Assembly: GCA_031254105.1 (NCBI GenBank)
Contig: JAIRVB010000039.1
Location: 1 to 64,000 of the forward strand
Reading direction: 5' to 3'
DNA: 64,000 nucleotides
From: Chitinispirillales bacterium
Lineage (GTDB): Bacteria > Fibrobacterota > Chitinivibrionia > Chitinivibrionales > Chitinispirillaceae
The translations under genes and the position numbers were made by a program. The notes beneath the pieces were generated by a model, which saw only the letters and a list, made by a program, of their open reading frames with translations, did no database searches and was not told where the DNA came from. Positions 1 through 8,690 of the stretch are shown here, piece by piece (position 1 is the stretch's first letter; the number at the start of each line of letters is the position of its first letter).

Positions 1-219
1 TATTACGACCTGCCGAATACCCTGCCGACAGATACATTTCGTCCCGGCACTATCCGCACAGGCGATATTATGCTTTGGGGAGCAAATACGGTTGTGTTAT
101 TTTACAAAACATTTTCGTCTCAATACAGTTATACTCGAATCGGAAGCATTGATGATACGGCAGGACTTGAAATTGCGCTCGGTTCGGGCAGTGTAACGGT
201 GGTTTTTGAAGAAATATAA
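1..219 (+). CDS. Cyclophilin-like fold protein, 3' end only
   Basis: An open frame enters from the left edge and stops with TAA at 217-219, giving the last 72 residues of a protein. The pattern LPTDTFRPGTIRTGDIMLWG, then VLFYKTF, then YTRIGSIDD and a closing TVVFEE strand fits the C-terminal half of the small cyclophilin-like beta-barrel family (Cyclophil_like/DUF369), where a conserved GDI...W segment precedes a V-x-F-Y strand. These proteins have a cyclophilin-like fold without demonstrated prolyl isomerase activity; many are secreted or lipoproteins. The start lies outside the window, so signal peptide and total length are unknown. The fold assignment rests on motif resemblance only. Confidence 0.6.
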   Translation, partial: YYDLPNTLPTDTFRPGTIRTGDIMLWGANTVVLFYKTFSSQYSYTRIGSIDDTAGLEIALGSGSVTVVFEEI

Positions 220-327
220 AAAATCAAAATTATATTGTTTTGTGAGTTTAAACGAAATCTTACTAAAAAGAAGGCAACGCTTGCAAAAGTGTAAAGAACA
301 TTTACTATTTTTATAAAGAAAAGAAAA
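220..327 (+). repeat. 106-bp direct repeat, copy A
   Basis: This AT-rich segment between the cyclophilin-like stop and the methyltransferase start is repeated with roughly ten differences at 1187-1292. Shared parts include AACGAAATCTTACTAAAAAG, the segment around TTGCAAAAGTGTAAAGAACA and ATTTTTATAAAGAAAAG. Each copy sits just upstream of a gene start, so it may be a duplicated promoter or leader, or the scar of a segmental duplication. No attC-like cores are visible in it. Confidence 0.75.
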
Positions 328-355
328 AACTTGCTAACTTTTAGAAGGAGAAATA

Positions 356-1096
356 ATGAGTAATACATTTTCAAACAAGTTCGTCGCAGATGAAAAGAAT
401 TTTGCACTTTTGCAAGACACAATGTGGGGTCCGAACGCGATACGGCAAGCCGAGGAATTGGCGTCACATTTCACAATCACAAAGGATATGCGAATCCTTG
501 ATTTGGGTTGCGGACCGGGATTGTCATCGTTGTATTTGGTGCAAGAATACAGCACAGAAGTTTTTGCGACCGACTTAATGGTTGAGCCGACCGAAAATTA
601 TGAGCGGTTTCAATCGCTTGGCGTTGCGGATAAAATTGTTCCGATGATGATAGACGCGACACAGCCGTTGCCGTTTGCAAAGCGTTATTTCGATGTGATT
701 TTTTCGGTAGGCGCATACAATATGTTTGGCGATAACGAGAAAATGCTGCCAAAGCTTATTCCTTATGTGAAAAAAGGCGGTTATATTGCGGTTTCAATTC
801 CCGGATTGAAGTATGATTTTGGTAACAATGTGCCGCCCGAAATGCAACCGTTCTGGGATATTCCCGATGTTGCAAGAACTATTCGAGGTATTGAATGGTG
901 GAAAGACCTGTGGAGCAAGGCAGAGGGCATGGAAATTGTGAACATCAGCGAAATGGCTTGCCATGAAATAGCTTGGAAAGAATACCTTGCAAGCCGTAAT
1001 CCATGTATCGAAGACGAAAAATGGGATTTGGATATGATGGCGGCAGAAGATGGAAAGTATTACAATACAATCCAGCTGATTGCCAAAGTTGTCTGA
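356..1096 (+). CDS. SAM-dependent class I methyltransferase
   Basis: A 246-residue protein with the class I methyltransferase core. Motif I ILDLGCGPG lies at residues 47-55 and binds S-adenosylmethionine, followed by an acidic FATDL strand end (motif II). LPFAKRYFDVIFSVGAYNMF near residues 104-123 matches motifs III/IV of the Methyltransf_11/25 group. The C-terminal third (WWKDLW, CHEIAWKEYL) resembles small-molecule methyltransferases of the UbiE/MerR-linked kind. The start is supported by AGAAGGAGA seven bases upstream of ATG. The substrate cannot be read from sequence. The gene is monocistronic in appearance and framed by two copies of a 106-bp repeat, which suggests it moved or was duplicated with that flank. 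Confidence 0.85.
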   Translation: MSNTFSNKFVADEKNFALLQDTMWGPNAIRQAEELASHFTITKDMRILDLGCGPGLSSLYLVQEYSTEVFATDLMVEPTENYERFQSLGVADKIVPMMIDATQPLPFAKRYFDVIFSVGAYNMFGDNEKMLPKLIPYVKKGGYIAVSIPGLKYDFGNNVPPEMQPFWDIPDVARTIRGIEWWKDLWSKAEGMEIVNISEMACHEIAWKEYLASRNPCIEDEKWDLDMMAAEDGKYYNTIQLIAKVV

Positions 1097-1186
1097 GTAT
1101 AAGTGTTTTTGAATGTATGCAGAAGCGATACAGTTATCGTGGACCTTATGTAAATAAATACACCTGTTCCTCGTGAAAATTTAGGA

Positions 1187-1292
1187 AAAATCAATATTAT
1201 TGTTTTGTGAATTTCAACGAAATCTTACTAAAAAGAAGGCAACACTTGCAAAAGTGTAAAGAACATTTAATATTTTTATAAAGAAAAGAAAT
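1187..1292 (+). repeat. 106-bp direct repeat, copy B
   Basis: Second copy of the element at 220-327. It contains a perfect 6-bp stem, ACACTT-GCAA-AAGTGT (1242-1257); in copy A the left arm has diverged (GCTT). It is followed by the ribosome binding site and start of the broken nucleotidyltransferase. Confidence 0.75.
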
Positions 1293-1320
1293 TTTTTAAT
1301 GTTTTATGCAGGAGATAGAT

Positions 1321-1876
1321 ATGAATAATAGAACAATTAAAACAACATGCAAACAGCATATCAAGCATTGATGTAATACTTTTGATTGGTTCTTTTGGCA
1401 GAAAAAATCCGTCGTATCATTCTGATGTTGACATATCAATAATAAAATCCGACAAGTTTGAAGAAAATGTTTTCTTTAATGAAATATATAAAATTTTTTC
1501 GCAAGAAATAAAACAAATTTTGTGGATAGAATTAAGAAAAAAATATGTCGTATATTTTAATGAAAATCCAAAACTTGAATTTAATGTATACAATAATATT
1601 ACTGATATAGATAAATATTTCTTAGGTTCTGAAATTCTTGAATTTGACGATTGTGTTTTATTAGATAGAAGAAACATAATTGAATCTCACTTGTTAAATA
1701 TAATAAAAAACAAACAAAGAGAAGATATTGACATACCTAATTTATATTTACAAACGATTAATAAATTTATTTACGATTTTGAAAGTTTTTCTAATTTTCA
1801 CAAGAGAAGTGATGTCTATAAAGCATATTTTCAATATAATCTTGCGTTGAATGATTGCCTGCAGCTTCTTAAATTA
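1321..1876 (+). pseudogene. Nucleotidyltransferase (MNT/KNTase-like), frameshifted
   Basis: A nucleotidyltransferase-type protein is readable in the frame from about 1325: EQLKQHANSISSIDVILL, then GSFGR and the catalytic pair SDVDIS (G-S-x2-R...D-x-D). The natural start appears to be ATG at 1321, with GGAGA seven bases upstream, but that frame leaves the protein after two codons; one extra base near codon 3 would explain it. The intact stretch uses TTG 1382 only by default. The frame then runs without a stop into sequence of a different family (RhuM) from about 1877, so the original C-terminus is lost. Low GC and AT-rich codons differ from glnS next door, as expected for accessory DNA. Such proteins often serve as antitoxin or toxin in MNT-HEPN pairs; no HEPN partner is visible here. 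Confidence 0.65.
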
Positions 1877-2168
1877 AATAGTCGTAATGAAGATGGCATA
1901 ACAAGAATCTCCGTGCGTTTTGCCAACGATGATTTATGACTCACACAAAACTAAATCGCGGGAATTTATGATACAACACAACAAAACATCAGTCAACATA
2001 TAGATGGCATTTTCAAAGATGGCGAATTAGACGCGGAAGCGACTCACAAGAAATTCTTGTTAGTTCAATCCGAGGGTAAAAGACAGGTTAGAGAGCGATT
2101 TTGACCGAGCTGTGAAAAAACTTGCTGAAAAAGCGAAAGAAAAAGAGGATAATGGAAATTTAAGGTAA
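1877..2168 (+). pseudogene. RhuM-family (virulence protein RhuM) remnant
   Basis: Read in one frame, the segment gives NEDGITRISVRFANDDL, a TGA where RhuM proteins have Trp, LTQN, a TAA where Gln is expected, then IAGIYDTTQQNISQHI and HKKFLLVQSEGKRQV. It then changes frame by deletion into ESDFDRAVKKLAEKAKEK, the typical RhuM C-terminus, ending in TAA at 2166-2168. So two nonsense mutations plus an internal deletion of most of the protein are directly visible. The intact paralogue in this window (31975-33018) has matching ends (WLSQRLMALLFDTSSDNIG; LFESDFDKAIKQI). The remnant continues in frame from the broken nucleotidyltransferase, marking a recombination join near 1877. Confidence 0.75.
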
Positions 2169-2602
2169 TGATTGGATGTTACACCGAACCAAAGTTCGGT
2201 GAAAATCAAACGCAGGCGAAAATTTTAGAAATAACGCGTTTGAAACCTGCTATCAGCGCAAAAAACCATAGCGAAAGAGATAGGCATGACTACACGCGGC
2301 GTAGAAAGAAGCTGCGCGAATTGAAAACTGTCGGCAAAGTAGAGCGTTATAGGCGCGGCAAAAGGCGGCTATTGGGTTATAAAGTAAAAAGCGGTTCCAC
2401 ACTATAACAACTCAAGTTTCCTAAAACCATAATATATATTATTTTTCTTTCTTTAGCCCCTTTGAGGGGGTTTGGGGGAGATAATGTGGCGGGGCGTTGC
2501 GGGGTGAGCGGAGAACTTCCCCCTTTATATTAATTTTTGCCTTTGACTTTAATTGAATTTAACTTTTCTATGATAAACACCGGTACGGGAGAACTTAACT
2601 AA

Positions 2603-4309
2603 ATGGAACGACAGGAAAACAAAGGAAATACAGAACAACCTGCAGCATCCTCCAATTTCATCCGCGATATGATAAAGGAGGAGATAAAAAACGGCAGATG
2701 GGGCGGGAAAGTTGTTACCCGCTTTCCGCCTGAGCCAAACGGCTATTTACATATAGGACACGCCAAAGCTATTTGCATAAATTTTGGTATGGCGAAAGAG
2801 TTTAATGGCGAATGTCATCTGCGTTTTGATGATACGAATCCCGCAAAAGAGGAAAATGAGTACATCGAATCTATAAAACGCGATGTTAAGTGGCTTGGGT
2901 TTGATTGGGGCGATCACCTTTACTTTGCCTCAGATTACTTTGGACAGATGCGCGATTGGGCCGTACGGTTAATAAAGGCGGGCAAGGCTTATGTTGATGA
3001 TCTCAGCCACGAACAGATCCGCGAGTATCGCGGCACGCTCACTGCCCCCGGTAAAGAGAGTCCTTTCAGAAACCGCGGCGTAGAGGAGAATTTAGAACTC
3101 TTTGCCGCAATGACAAGGGGAGAGTTTACGGATGGTACGCGTGTACTGAGAGCTAAAATTGACATGTCGCATCCGAATATGAATATGCGCGATCCTGTCA
3201 TGTACCGCATCATGAAAACTCATCACCACCGTCAGGGCGATACCTGGAAAATATATCCAATGTACGATTGGGCGCACGGTTTGGAAGATTCCATAGAGGG
3301 CGTGACTAACTCCCTTTGCTCTCTTGAATTTGAGGATCACCGCCCGCTTTACGACTGGTATCTCAATCAGCTTGAGGGGGTTCATCACCCGCAGCAGACG
3401 GAGTTTGCGCGGCTTAACCTCAGCTATACCGTTATGAGCAAGCGTAAACTATTGCAGCTTGTGCGGGAGAAGCATGTGAGCGGCTGGGATGATCCGCGTA
3501 TGCCTACGATTTCGGGTCTGCGGCGCAGGGGGTATACGCCTGAATCAATCAGAAATTTCGCCGAACGTATCGGTGTGGCAAAGCGTGAGAGCGTGGTAGA
3601 CATAGCGCTTCTTGAATACTGCGTCAGAGAAGACCTCAATAAAAGAAGTAAACGGGTGATGGCTGTTATCAATCCATTAAAAGTAGTTATAGAAAACTAT
3701 CCCGAAGGTCAAACAGAGGAACTTGACGCTATAAACAATCCTGAAGATGAATCTATGGGAAGCAGAAAAATACCTTTCTCACGTGTCATTTACATCGAAC
3801 TGGATGATTTCATGGAAGAGCCGCCGAAAAAATTCTTCAGGCTTGCTCCCGGCAGGGAAGTCAGGCTTCGTTACGGATATTTTATCACCTGTAAGGAAGT
3901 TGTCAAGGATAACAGCGGCAAGATTACAGAGCTTCGCTGCGTTTACGACCCTGCCACACGCGGCGGAGCGTCTCCCGACGGCCGTTCGCCAAAGGCGACT
4001 ATTCACTGGGTGTCGGCTCAGCATGCACTCAACGCACAGGTGCGGCTCTATGATAGTCTTTTCACAAAGGAAGACCCTTTAGACGCTCCTGATGGAAACT
4101 TTTTATTAAATATCAATCCCGATTCGCTTAGTATAGTTGATGAATGCAAAATAGAGCCGTCTCTTGGCGACGCGAAAGTTGGGGAGAGGTTCCAGTTTGA
4201 GCGTATGGGTTACTTTCGCGTTGATGAGGATTCGCGCGATGGTAAGCTTGTCTTTAACCGCACGGTAACGCTTAAGGACGCTTGGGCGAGGCTGCAGAAA
4301 AGAACTTAG
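2603..4309 (+). CDS. glnS: Glutaminyl-tRNA synthetase
   Basis: A 568-residue class I aminoacyl-tRNA synthetase that charges tRNA-Gln with glutamine. The ATP-binding HIGH signature is in [14 protein letters not shown] (residues 42-55) and the KMSKS-type loop is VMSKRK near residues 277-282. [10 protein letters not shown] and the [20 protein letters not shown] stretch are characteristic of GlnRS rather than GluRS, and the length matches bacterial GlnRS (about 550). The C-terminal third forms the two beta-barrel anticodon-binding domain. A purine-rich GGGAGA lies about 13 bases before the ATG. Having glnS means the host can charge Gln directly, though this does not exclude a GatCAB route. It appears monocistronic; the 195-bp upstream gap holds a G/C-rich stretch (2455-2515) of unclear role. 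Confidence 0.97.
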   Translation: MERQENKGNTEQPAASSNFIRDMIKEEIKNGRWGGKVVTRFPPEPNGYLHIGHAKAICINFGMAKEFNGECHLRFDDTNPAKEENEYIESIKRDVKWLGFDWGDHLYFASDYFGQMRDWAVRLIKAGKAYVDDLSHEQIREYRGTLTAPGKESPFRNRGVEENLELFAAMTRGEFTDGTRVLRAKIDMSHPNMNMRDPVMYRIMKTHHHRQGDTWKIYPMYDWAHGLEDSIEGVTNSLCSLEFEDHRPLYDWYLNQLEGVHHPQQTEFARLNLSYTVMSKRKLLQLVREKHVSGWDDPRMPTISGLRRRGYTPESIRNFAERIGVAKRESVVDIALLEYCVREDLNKRSKRVMAVINPLKVVIENYPEGQTEELDAINNPEDESMGSRKIPFSRVIYIELDDFMEEPPKKFFRLAPGREVRLRYGYFITCKEVVKDNSGKITELRCVYDPATRGGASPDGRSPKATIHWVSAQHALNAQVRLYDSLFTKEDPLDAPDGNFLLNINPDSLSIVDECKIEPSLGDAKVGERFQFERMGYFRVDEDSRDGKLVFNRTVTLKDAWARLQKRT

Positions 4310-4542
4310 TTTACAGTTTAGTATAAATATGTTGCGCTGTGGATTTGGACGTTTTTATTTCGGTATTTTTAATAACTCTAATATGGATTAACAATAATAA
4401 ACGTAAACGTGAAAACTCTTTTTGAAGCTGCTGTGTATCTAAAAATGAGTAAAATCAGATATACTCACAAGGTAAGTTACAGTTGGAGATTTTTTACAAT
4501 ACTAATGCACTTTTACACTATCCCTGTAATATTGGACAGGCA

Positions 4543-7506
4543 ATGCAAACTGAAGACAAAGCGCTAAACATAATCAAATCTCTTGTTAAGCGGTTTGATG
4601 AACAAAAGGAATTTTATAAAAACAAGGATTACAACGAAGCGCAAACACGCAGTGATTTCATTGACCCGTTTTGGAAAGCTCTTGGCTGGGATATGAACAA
4701 CGAAAGCGGATATGCAGAAAGTTACCGCGAAGTTATTCACGAAGACCGTGTAAAAGTTGGCGGAGCTACAAAAACGCCGGACTACTCTTTCAGACTTCCG
4801 GGCGGCAAGCGGCTGTTTTTCCTTGAAGCAAAAAAACCAAGTATAGAAATCAAAGATAACACGCAGCCGGCATATCAAATTCGCAGATACGGGTGGAGCG
4901 CGAAAATGCCGGTAAGTATTATCACCAACTTTGAGGAACTTGCTGTTTACGACTGTGCAACTAAACCTGAATCAACCGACAAAGCAAGCAACGGACGGAT
5001 AAAATATCTCACATATTCCGAATACGTCAGTGAGTTTGATTTTATTTGGAATACTTTCAGCAAAGAGTGCGCGCTTAAAGGAAGTTTTGACAAATACATT
5101 CAGAGCGACAAAAACAAAAAGGGAACTACAACAGTTGACCACGATTTTTTAGAATCATTAGACGACTGGCGTATGGAGCTTGCGCGAAATATCGCGCTTC
5201 GTAATGAAATTGGCGAAGAAGAACTCAATTTTGTTGTACAGCACACCATTGACCGCATAATTTTTCTTCGCATTGCCGAAGACAGAGGCGTGGAACAATA
5301 CGAAGATTTGCGCGGCTGCGTTAAAAACGGCGATTATTACCAAAACCTTTTACAGCTTTTTTCTGTTGCCGATCAAAAATATAATTCAGGTCTTTTTGAT
5401 TTTCGCAAAGACAAAATCAGTAAAAAAATAACCATAGATAGCAAAGTCATTAAAAGTATTATTGATGAACTTTACTATCCTAAATGTCCTTATGAGTTTT
5501 CTGTTTTGTCTGTAGAGATTTTAGGCAGCGCTTACGAACGGTTTTTGGGTAAGCAAATCTCGCTGTCAAAAGGCGGGCGCGCCAGCATTGAGGAAAAACC
5601 CGAAGTCCGTAAGGCAGGCGGCGTCTATTATACACCACAATACATTGTTGATTATATCGTAAAAAATACAGTCGGAAAACTTTTAGAAAGCAAAACGCCA
5701 AAAGAGGTAAGCGATATAAAAATTGTTGACCCAGCTTGCGGAAGCGGCAGTTTTTTAATCGGCGCTTACCAGTATTTACTCAACTGGCACAAGGATTATT
5801 ACACCGAAAACGGTAAGCGGAGCAAAGGCGGTAAAAACAGTCCCTTAACGCCAACAGGCGAACTCACCACAGCCGAAAAAAAACGCATATTGCTCAATAA
5901 TATTTTTGGTGTAGATTTAGATAATAACGCTGTTGAAGTGACCAAGCTGAGTTTACTTTTGAAGTGTATGGAAGACGAAACAAAGGAAACTGTCGAGGCG
6001 CAGACAAAACTTTTTCATGACCGTATTTTACCCTCTTTGGACGATAATATAAAAAGCGGAAACAGTCTGATAGACCTTGATTATTACGACAATGAACTGG
6101 ATTTCGGGGAAGAGAGGAAAGTTAAACCATTTTCCTGGAAAAAGGCGTTTCCGGAGGTGTTTGACAGGCATGTACCTGTAGACAAACAGTTACCGTTTAA
6201 GAGACAATATCAGAGAGTAAAAAAGCTTCATGAAGAGACGGAAAAATTACTCGCCGCATACATGGTAAAGGAGCCGCAAGCGTCTTATTATTCAAACCTT
6301 AATTCCGGTTTTGACTGCGTAATTGGTAATCCGCCGTATGTAAAAGTTTCCAATAAAAAGATATTTGATTATTTCAGCGGCAAGTTTATTCATCAGGATT
6401 ACCAGCAGGATCTGTATCTGCTGTTTTTAGAGCGTTATAGCAAGCTGCTTGCTACCGGCGGGATGTTGGGTGTTATCATTCCTAATACATGGCTGCAAAG
6501 TATCAAATTCAGGAACATAAGAAGATACCTTACAACAGAGTATTACTGGCATAGGATAATGCATATAAGCGAATATATTTTCAAGGCTGTAGTTGATACG
6601 CATGTGTTGGTGTTTGAAAGAAACAATTACATCAAGAATTATGAAGTAGAAATTGATATTTTTGGAAAAGGCGAAATAAAACACCATCAATTTATTGACC
6701 AGTGTGAGTTGCCCGACAACGGAGATGTGATAAATATACTGTCAAGCGAAGAGGAAAAGGCTTTGTTTGAAAAAATAAAAAAACAAAGCGCTGTAATTCA
6801 GGATATGTGTGTTGTTTACAATGGTGTAAAACCATTTGAAAAAGGCAAAGGTAACCCGCCCCAAACTAATCAAACTTTACAAGAGAAACCATTTGTTTTT
6901 GAGAACAAGCCAAAACCTAAAGGAAAACACTGGCTGCCTTTATTAAGAGGAAGCCTGATAAACAAGTATAGTAATTTTTGGAATAATGATAGTTGGATAC
7001 AATACGGCGAATGGCTTGCGGCGCCGCGCGACCCTCAAATTTTTGAAGCCAAAGAAAAAATTGTCGTCCGGCAAACCGGCGATAGTATTATCGCAACTTT
7101 AATCGGCGCTGACATTATTTGCCGAAACAACTTGCACATTATCATTTCTAATGAAATGGACCACCGTTTTTTGTTGGGAGTTCTCAATTCAAAATTTACC
7201 GGTTTTTATTACTATCTAATAAACCCCGAAAAAGGCGAGGCGCTTGCGGAAGTAAAGAAACAGCATGTTGAGCAGCTGCCAATACCCAAAAATGTTTCAA
7301 AACAAATAGAAACAGAAATTATTAAACATGTTGACAAACTTCTGCGTCTCAACAAAGAAGTGCAAACAGCGGCCTTGCCAAACCAGATAGACCAAATAAA
7401 ATCAAGAATTTCCCACAGTGAAGACCATATAAACATGTTAGTTTATGAACTTTATGAATTGACTGAAGAGGAAATAAAAACTATTGAAAGGGGAAAACGG
7501 CATTAA
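4543..7506 (+). CDS. Type IIG restriction enzyme/adenine-specific methyltransferase
   Basis: A single polypeptide that combines restriction nuclease and N6-adenine DNA methylation. The N-terminal part holds a PD-(D/E)XK nuclease signature, TPDYSF followed by LFFLEAKKP (roughly residues 77-98). The methyltransferase domain has motif I PACGSGSFLIG near residue 396 and the catalytic NPPY motif in IGNPPYVKV near residue 596. The C-terminal 250 residues (HWLPLLRGSLINKY, then QIFEAKEKIVVRQTGD and NNLHII) are of the TaqI-like target-recognition type. The frame is open from a TTG at 4483, but ATG 4543 with GGACAGG just before it gives the natural MQTEDKALNIIK start and a length of 987 residues, normal for Eco57I/MmeI-like enzymes. 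No separate specificity gene is next to it. All key residues are present, so it may be active. Confidence 0.9.
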   Translation: MQTEDKALNIIKSLVKRFDEQKEFYKNKDYNEAQTRSDFIDPFWKALGWDMNNESGYAESYREVIHEDRVKVGGATKTPDYSFRLPGGKRLFFLEAKKPSIEIKDNTQPAYQIRRYGWSAKMPVSIITNFEELAVYDCATKPESTDKASNGRIKYLTYSEYVSEFDFIWNTFSKECALKGSFDKYIQSDKNKKGTTTVDHDFLESLDDWRMELARNIALRNEIGEEELNFVVQHTIDRIIFLRIAEDRGVEQYEDLRGCVKNGDYYQNLLQLFSVADQKYNSGLFDFRKDKISKKITIDSKVIKSIIDELYYPKCPYEFSVLSVEILGSAYERFLGKQISLSKGGRASIEEKPEVRKAGGVYYTPQYIVDYIVKNTVGKLLESKTPKEVSDIKIVDPACGSGSFLIGAYQYLLNWHKDYYTENGKRSKGGKNSPLTPTGELTTAEKKRILLNNIFGVDLDNNAVEVTKLSLLLKCMEDETKETVEAQTKLFHDRILPSLDDNIKSGNSLIDLDYYDNELDFGEERKVKPFSWKKAFPEVFDRHVPVDKQLPFKRQYQRVKKLHEETEKLLAAYMVKEPQASYYSNLNSGFDCVIGNPPYVKVSNKKIFDYFSGKFIHQDYQQDLYLLFLERYSKLLATGGMLGVIIPNTWLQSIKFRNIRRYLTTEYYWHRIMHISEYIFKAVVDTHVLVFERNNYIKNYEVEIDIFGKGEIKHHQFIDQCELPDNGDVINILSSEEEKALFEKIKKQSAVIQDMCVVYNGVKPFEKGKGNPPQTNQTLQEKPFVFENKPKPKGKHWLPLLRGSLINKYSNFWNNDSWIQYGEWLAAPRDPQIFEAKEKIVVRQTGDSIIATLIGADIICRNNLHIIISNEMDHRFLLGVLNSKFTGFYYYLINPEKGEALAEVKKQHVEQLPIPKNVSKQIETEIIKHVDKLLRLNKEVQTAALPNQIDQIKSRISHSEDHINMLVYELYELTEEEIKTIERGKRH

Positions 7507-7641
7507 GAATGATTCAGACGATTGGGCAGTGAAACATTAGGATTAGAGGCGTATTTTGGATTTGCCGTTGTCGGTTATTGCGGTTAGTGTTAAGACAGTA
7601 GGGATTGCCGGGGTTGAGGTTTGATTATTTTAGGACTATGA

Positions 7642-7851
7642 ACAGTATATGTAACAATAAAATTAGACAAAAGTAATAGTGAAGCGCAAAAAAAGTTATT
7701 GGATATACATGAAAAAAGTTAAAAAAATTTTGAAGATAGATTAATTGCAGAAAACTCTGCGATTGTTATTCCCACCGGTAATAATGAATTAGTTTTTTAT
7801 AATAATACTTTTGCTAATATTGATTGGAGAATGATAAATGAAACAACTTGA
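7642..7851 (+). pseudogene. Possible decayed small gene of unknown family
   Basis: The 331-bp gap after the type IIG gene holds one frame with protein-like composition: VYVTIKLDKSNSEAQKKLL, then an in-frame TAA at 7720-7722, then FEDRLIAENSAIVIPTG and NTFANIDWRMINETT ending in TGA at 7849. It overlaps the start of the next gene. I do not recognise the family. It may be the tail of a degraded gene; the rest of the gap (7507-7641) shows nothing. A chance open frame is possible. Confidence 0.3.
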
Positions 7852-8635
7852 GGCAGCTGTTGAAATCGCGAAGAACGCCGGCGCGTTTGTCAAAGGGATG
7901 AAAGGCCATGTCCGTGTGTCGGACAAGGGGATAAACGATCTTGTTACTGAGGCTGACACTAAGGCGCAGAGGATGATTGAGGATGCGCTTATTGAGCAGT
8001 TTCCCGACTCTCGTTTTTTCGGCGAAGAGGATGAAAAAAGAGACGCGCTTGACTCAGAGAGTCTTTGGATTATTGATCCCTTGGACGGGACCAATAATTT
8101 TACTCATACCATCCCTGTTTACTGCGTTTCTATCGCTTACGCTAGTAAGGGAACTGTTTTGTGCGGCTGCGTTTACGACCCTGAGCGCGATGAGCTTTTC
8201 AGCGCGCAGAGAGGCGGCGGTGCGTATCTTAACGGTAAAAAAATCAGCGTTACAAATTCCGCAAGTTTACAACAGGCTATGGTAAGCGTGGGGTTTTACT
8301 ATGACAGGGGCGAACTCATGGAAAAAACGCTCTGTTCTGTTCAGGCGCTGTTCAAGAAAAATATCAGAGGTATCCGTAGAATGGGGAGCGCGGCTATAGA
8401 TCTGAGCTGGGTTGCTTGCGGCAGATTCGACGCTTATTTTGAATATTTTTTATCGCCGTGGGATTACGCGGCAGGGATGCTTCTGGTTCAGGAAGCTGGC
8501 GGCAGGATAAGCGACCGCGATGGAAATCCTTTTGTACTCGGCTCTACGGGAGCGGTCGCGAGCAATGGGCGTTTTCATGAGGAGTTTGTTTCGATGGTCA
8601 AATATTCAAGTGTACGCAACCGGTTTATTGAATAA
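7838..8635 (+). CDS. suhB: Inositol monophosphatase family protein
   Basis: A 265-residue Mg2+-dependent, Li+-sensitive phosphatase of the inositol monophosphatase fold. The metal-binding signatures are present: FFGEEDEKRD (motif with paired Glu), WIIDPLDGTNNF (D-P-L-D-G-T, residues about 79-90) and WDYAAGMLLVQEAGG near the C-terminus. Bacterial members hydrolyse myo-inositol 1-phosphate and related sugar phosphates; SuhB also has a role in rRNA transcription in enterobacteria, which cannot be inferred here. GGAGA lies six bases before ATG. The gene ends just before a strong hairpin and converges with the beta-helix gene. The gene symbol is given by family; it could equally be a CysQ-like or FBPase-like paralogue. 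Confidence 0.88.
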   Translation: MKQLEAAVEIAKNAGAFVKGMKGHVRVSDKGINDLVTEADTKAQRMIEDALIEQFPDSRFFGEEDEKRDALDSESLWIIDPLDGTNNFTHTIPVYCVSIAYASKGTVLCGCVYDPERDELFSAQRGGGAYLNGKKISVTNSASLQQAMVSVGFYYDRGELMEKTLCSVQALFKKNIRGIRRMGSAAIDLSWVACGRFDAYFEYFLSPWDYAAGMLLVQEAGGRISDRDGNPFVLGSTGAVASNGRFHEEFVSMVKYSSVRNRFIE

Positions 8636-8655
8636 TGACCTCTCTAATAAGAAAA

Positions 8656-8680
8656 GGGGCGCGGGTTTAACCCGCGCCCC
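8656..8680. terminator. Bidirectional hairpin between convergent genes
   Basis: A perfect inverted repeat with 12-bp arms (GGGGCGCGGGTT and its complement) lies between the suhB-like stop and the stop of the minus-strand beta-helix gene. On the minus strand it is followed by a run of T residues (complement of AAAAG at 8651-8655, then TCTTATTAG), so it probably serves both genes. Confidence 0.75.
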
Positions 8681-8690
8681 TCGCTTTACG

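Noticed and set aside
220-1292. The 106-bp direct repeats as integron attC sites.
   Set aside because: They lack paired core boxes and long-range palindromic arms; the only internal stem is 6 bp.
2168-2407. A 79-residue plus-strand frame after the RhuM remnant.
   Set aside because: It is very Arg/Lys-rich with no recognisable pattern and no ribosome binding site; its ATG overlaps the remnant stop. It is probably chance.
2455-2515. G/C-rich CCCCTTTGAGGGG stretch upstream of glnS as a T-box or other riboswitch.
   Set aside because: No specifier loop, antiterminator or T-box core sequence is visible, and the short hairpin lacks a T run.
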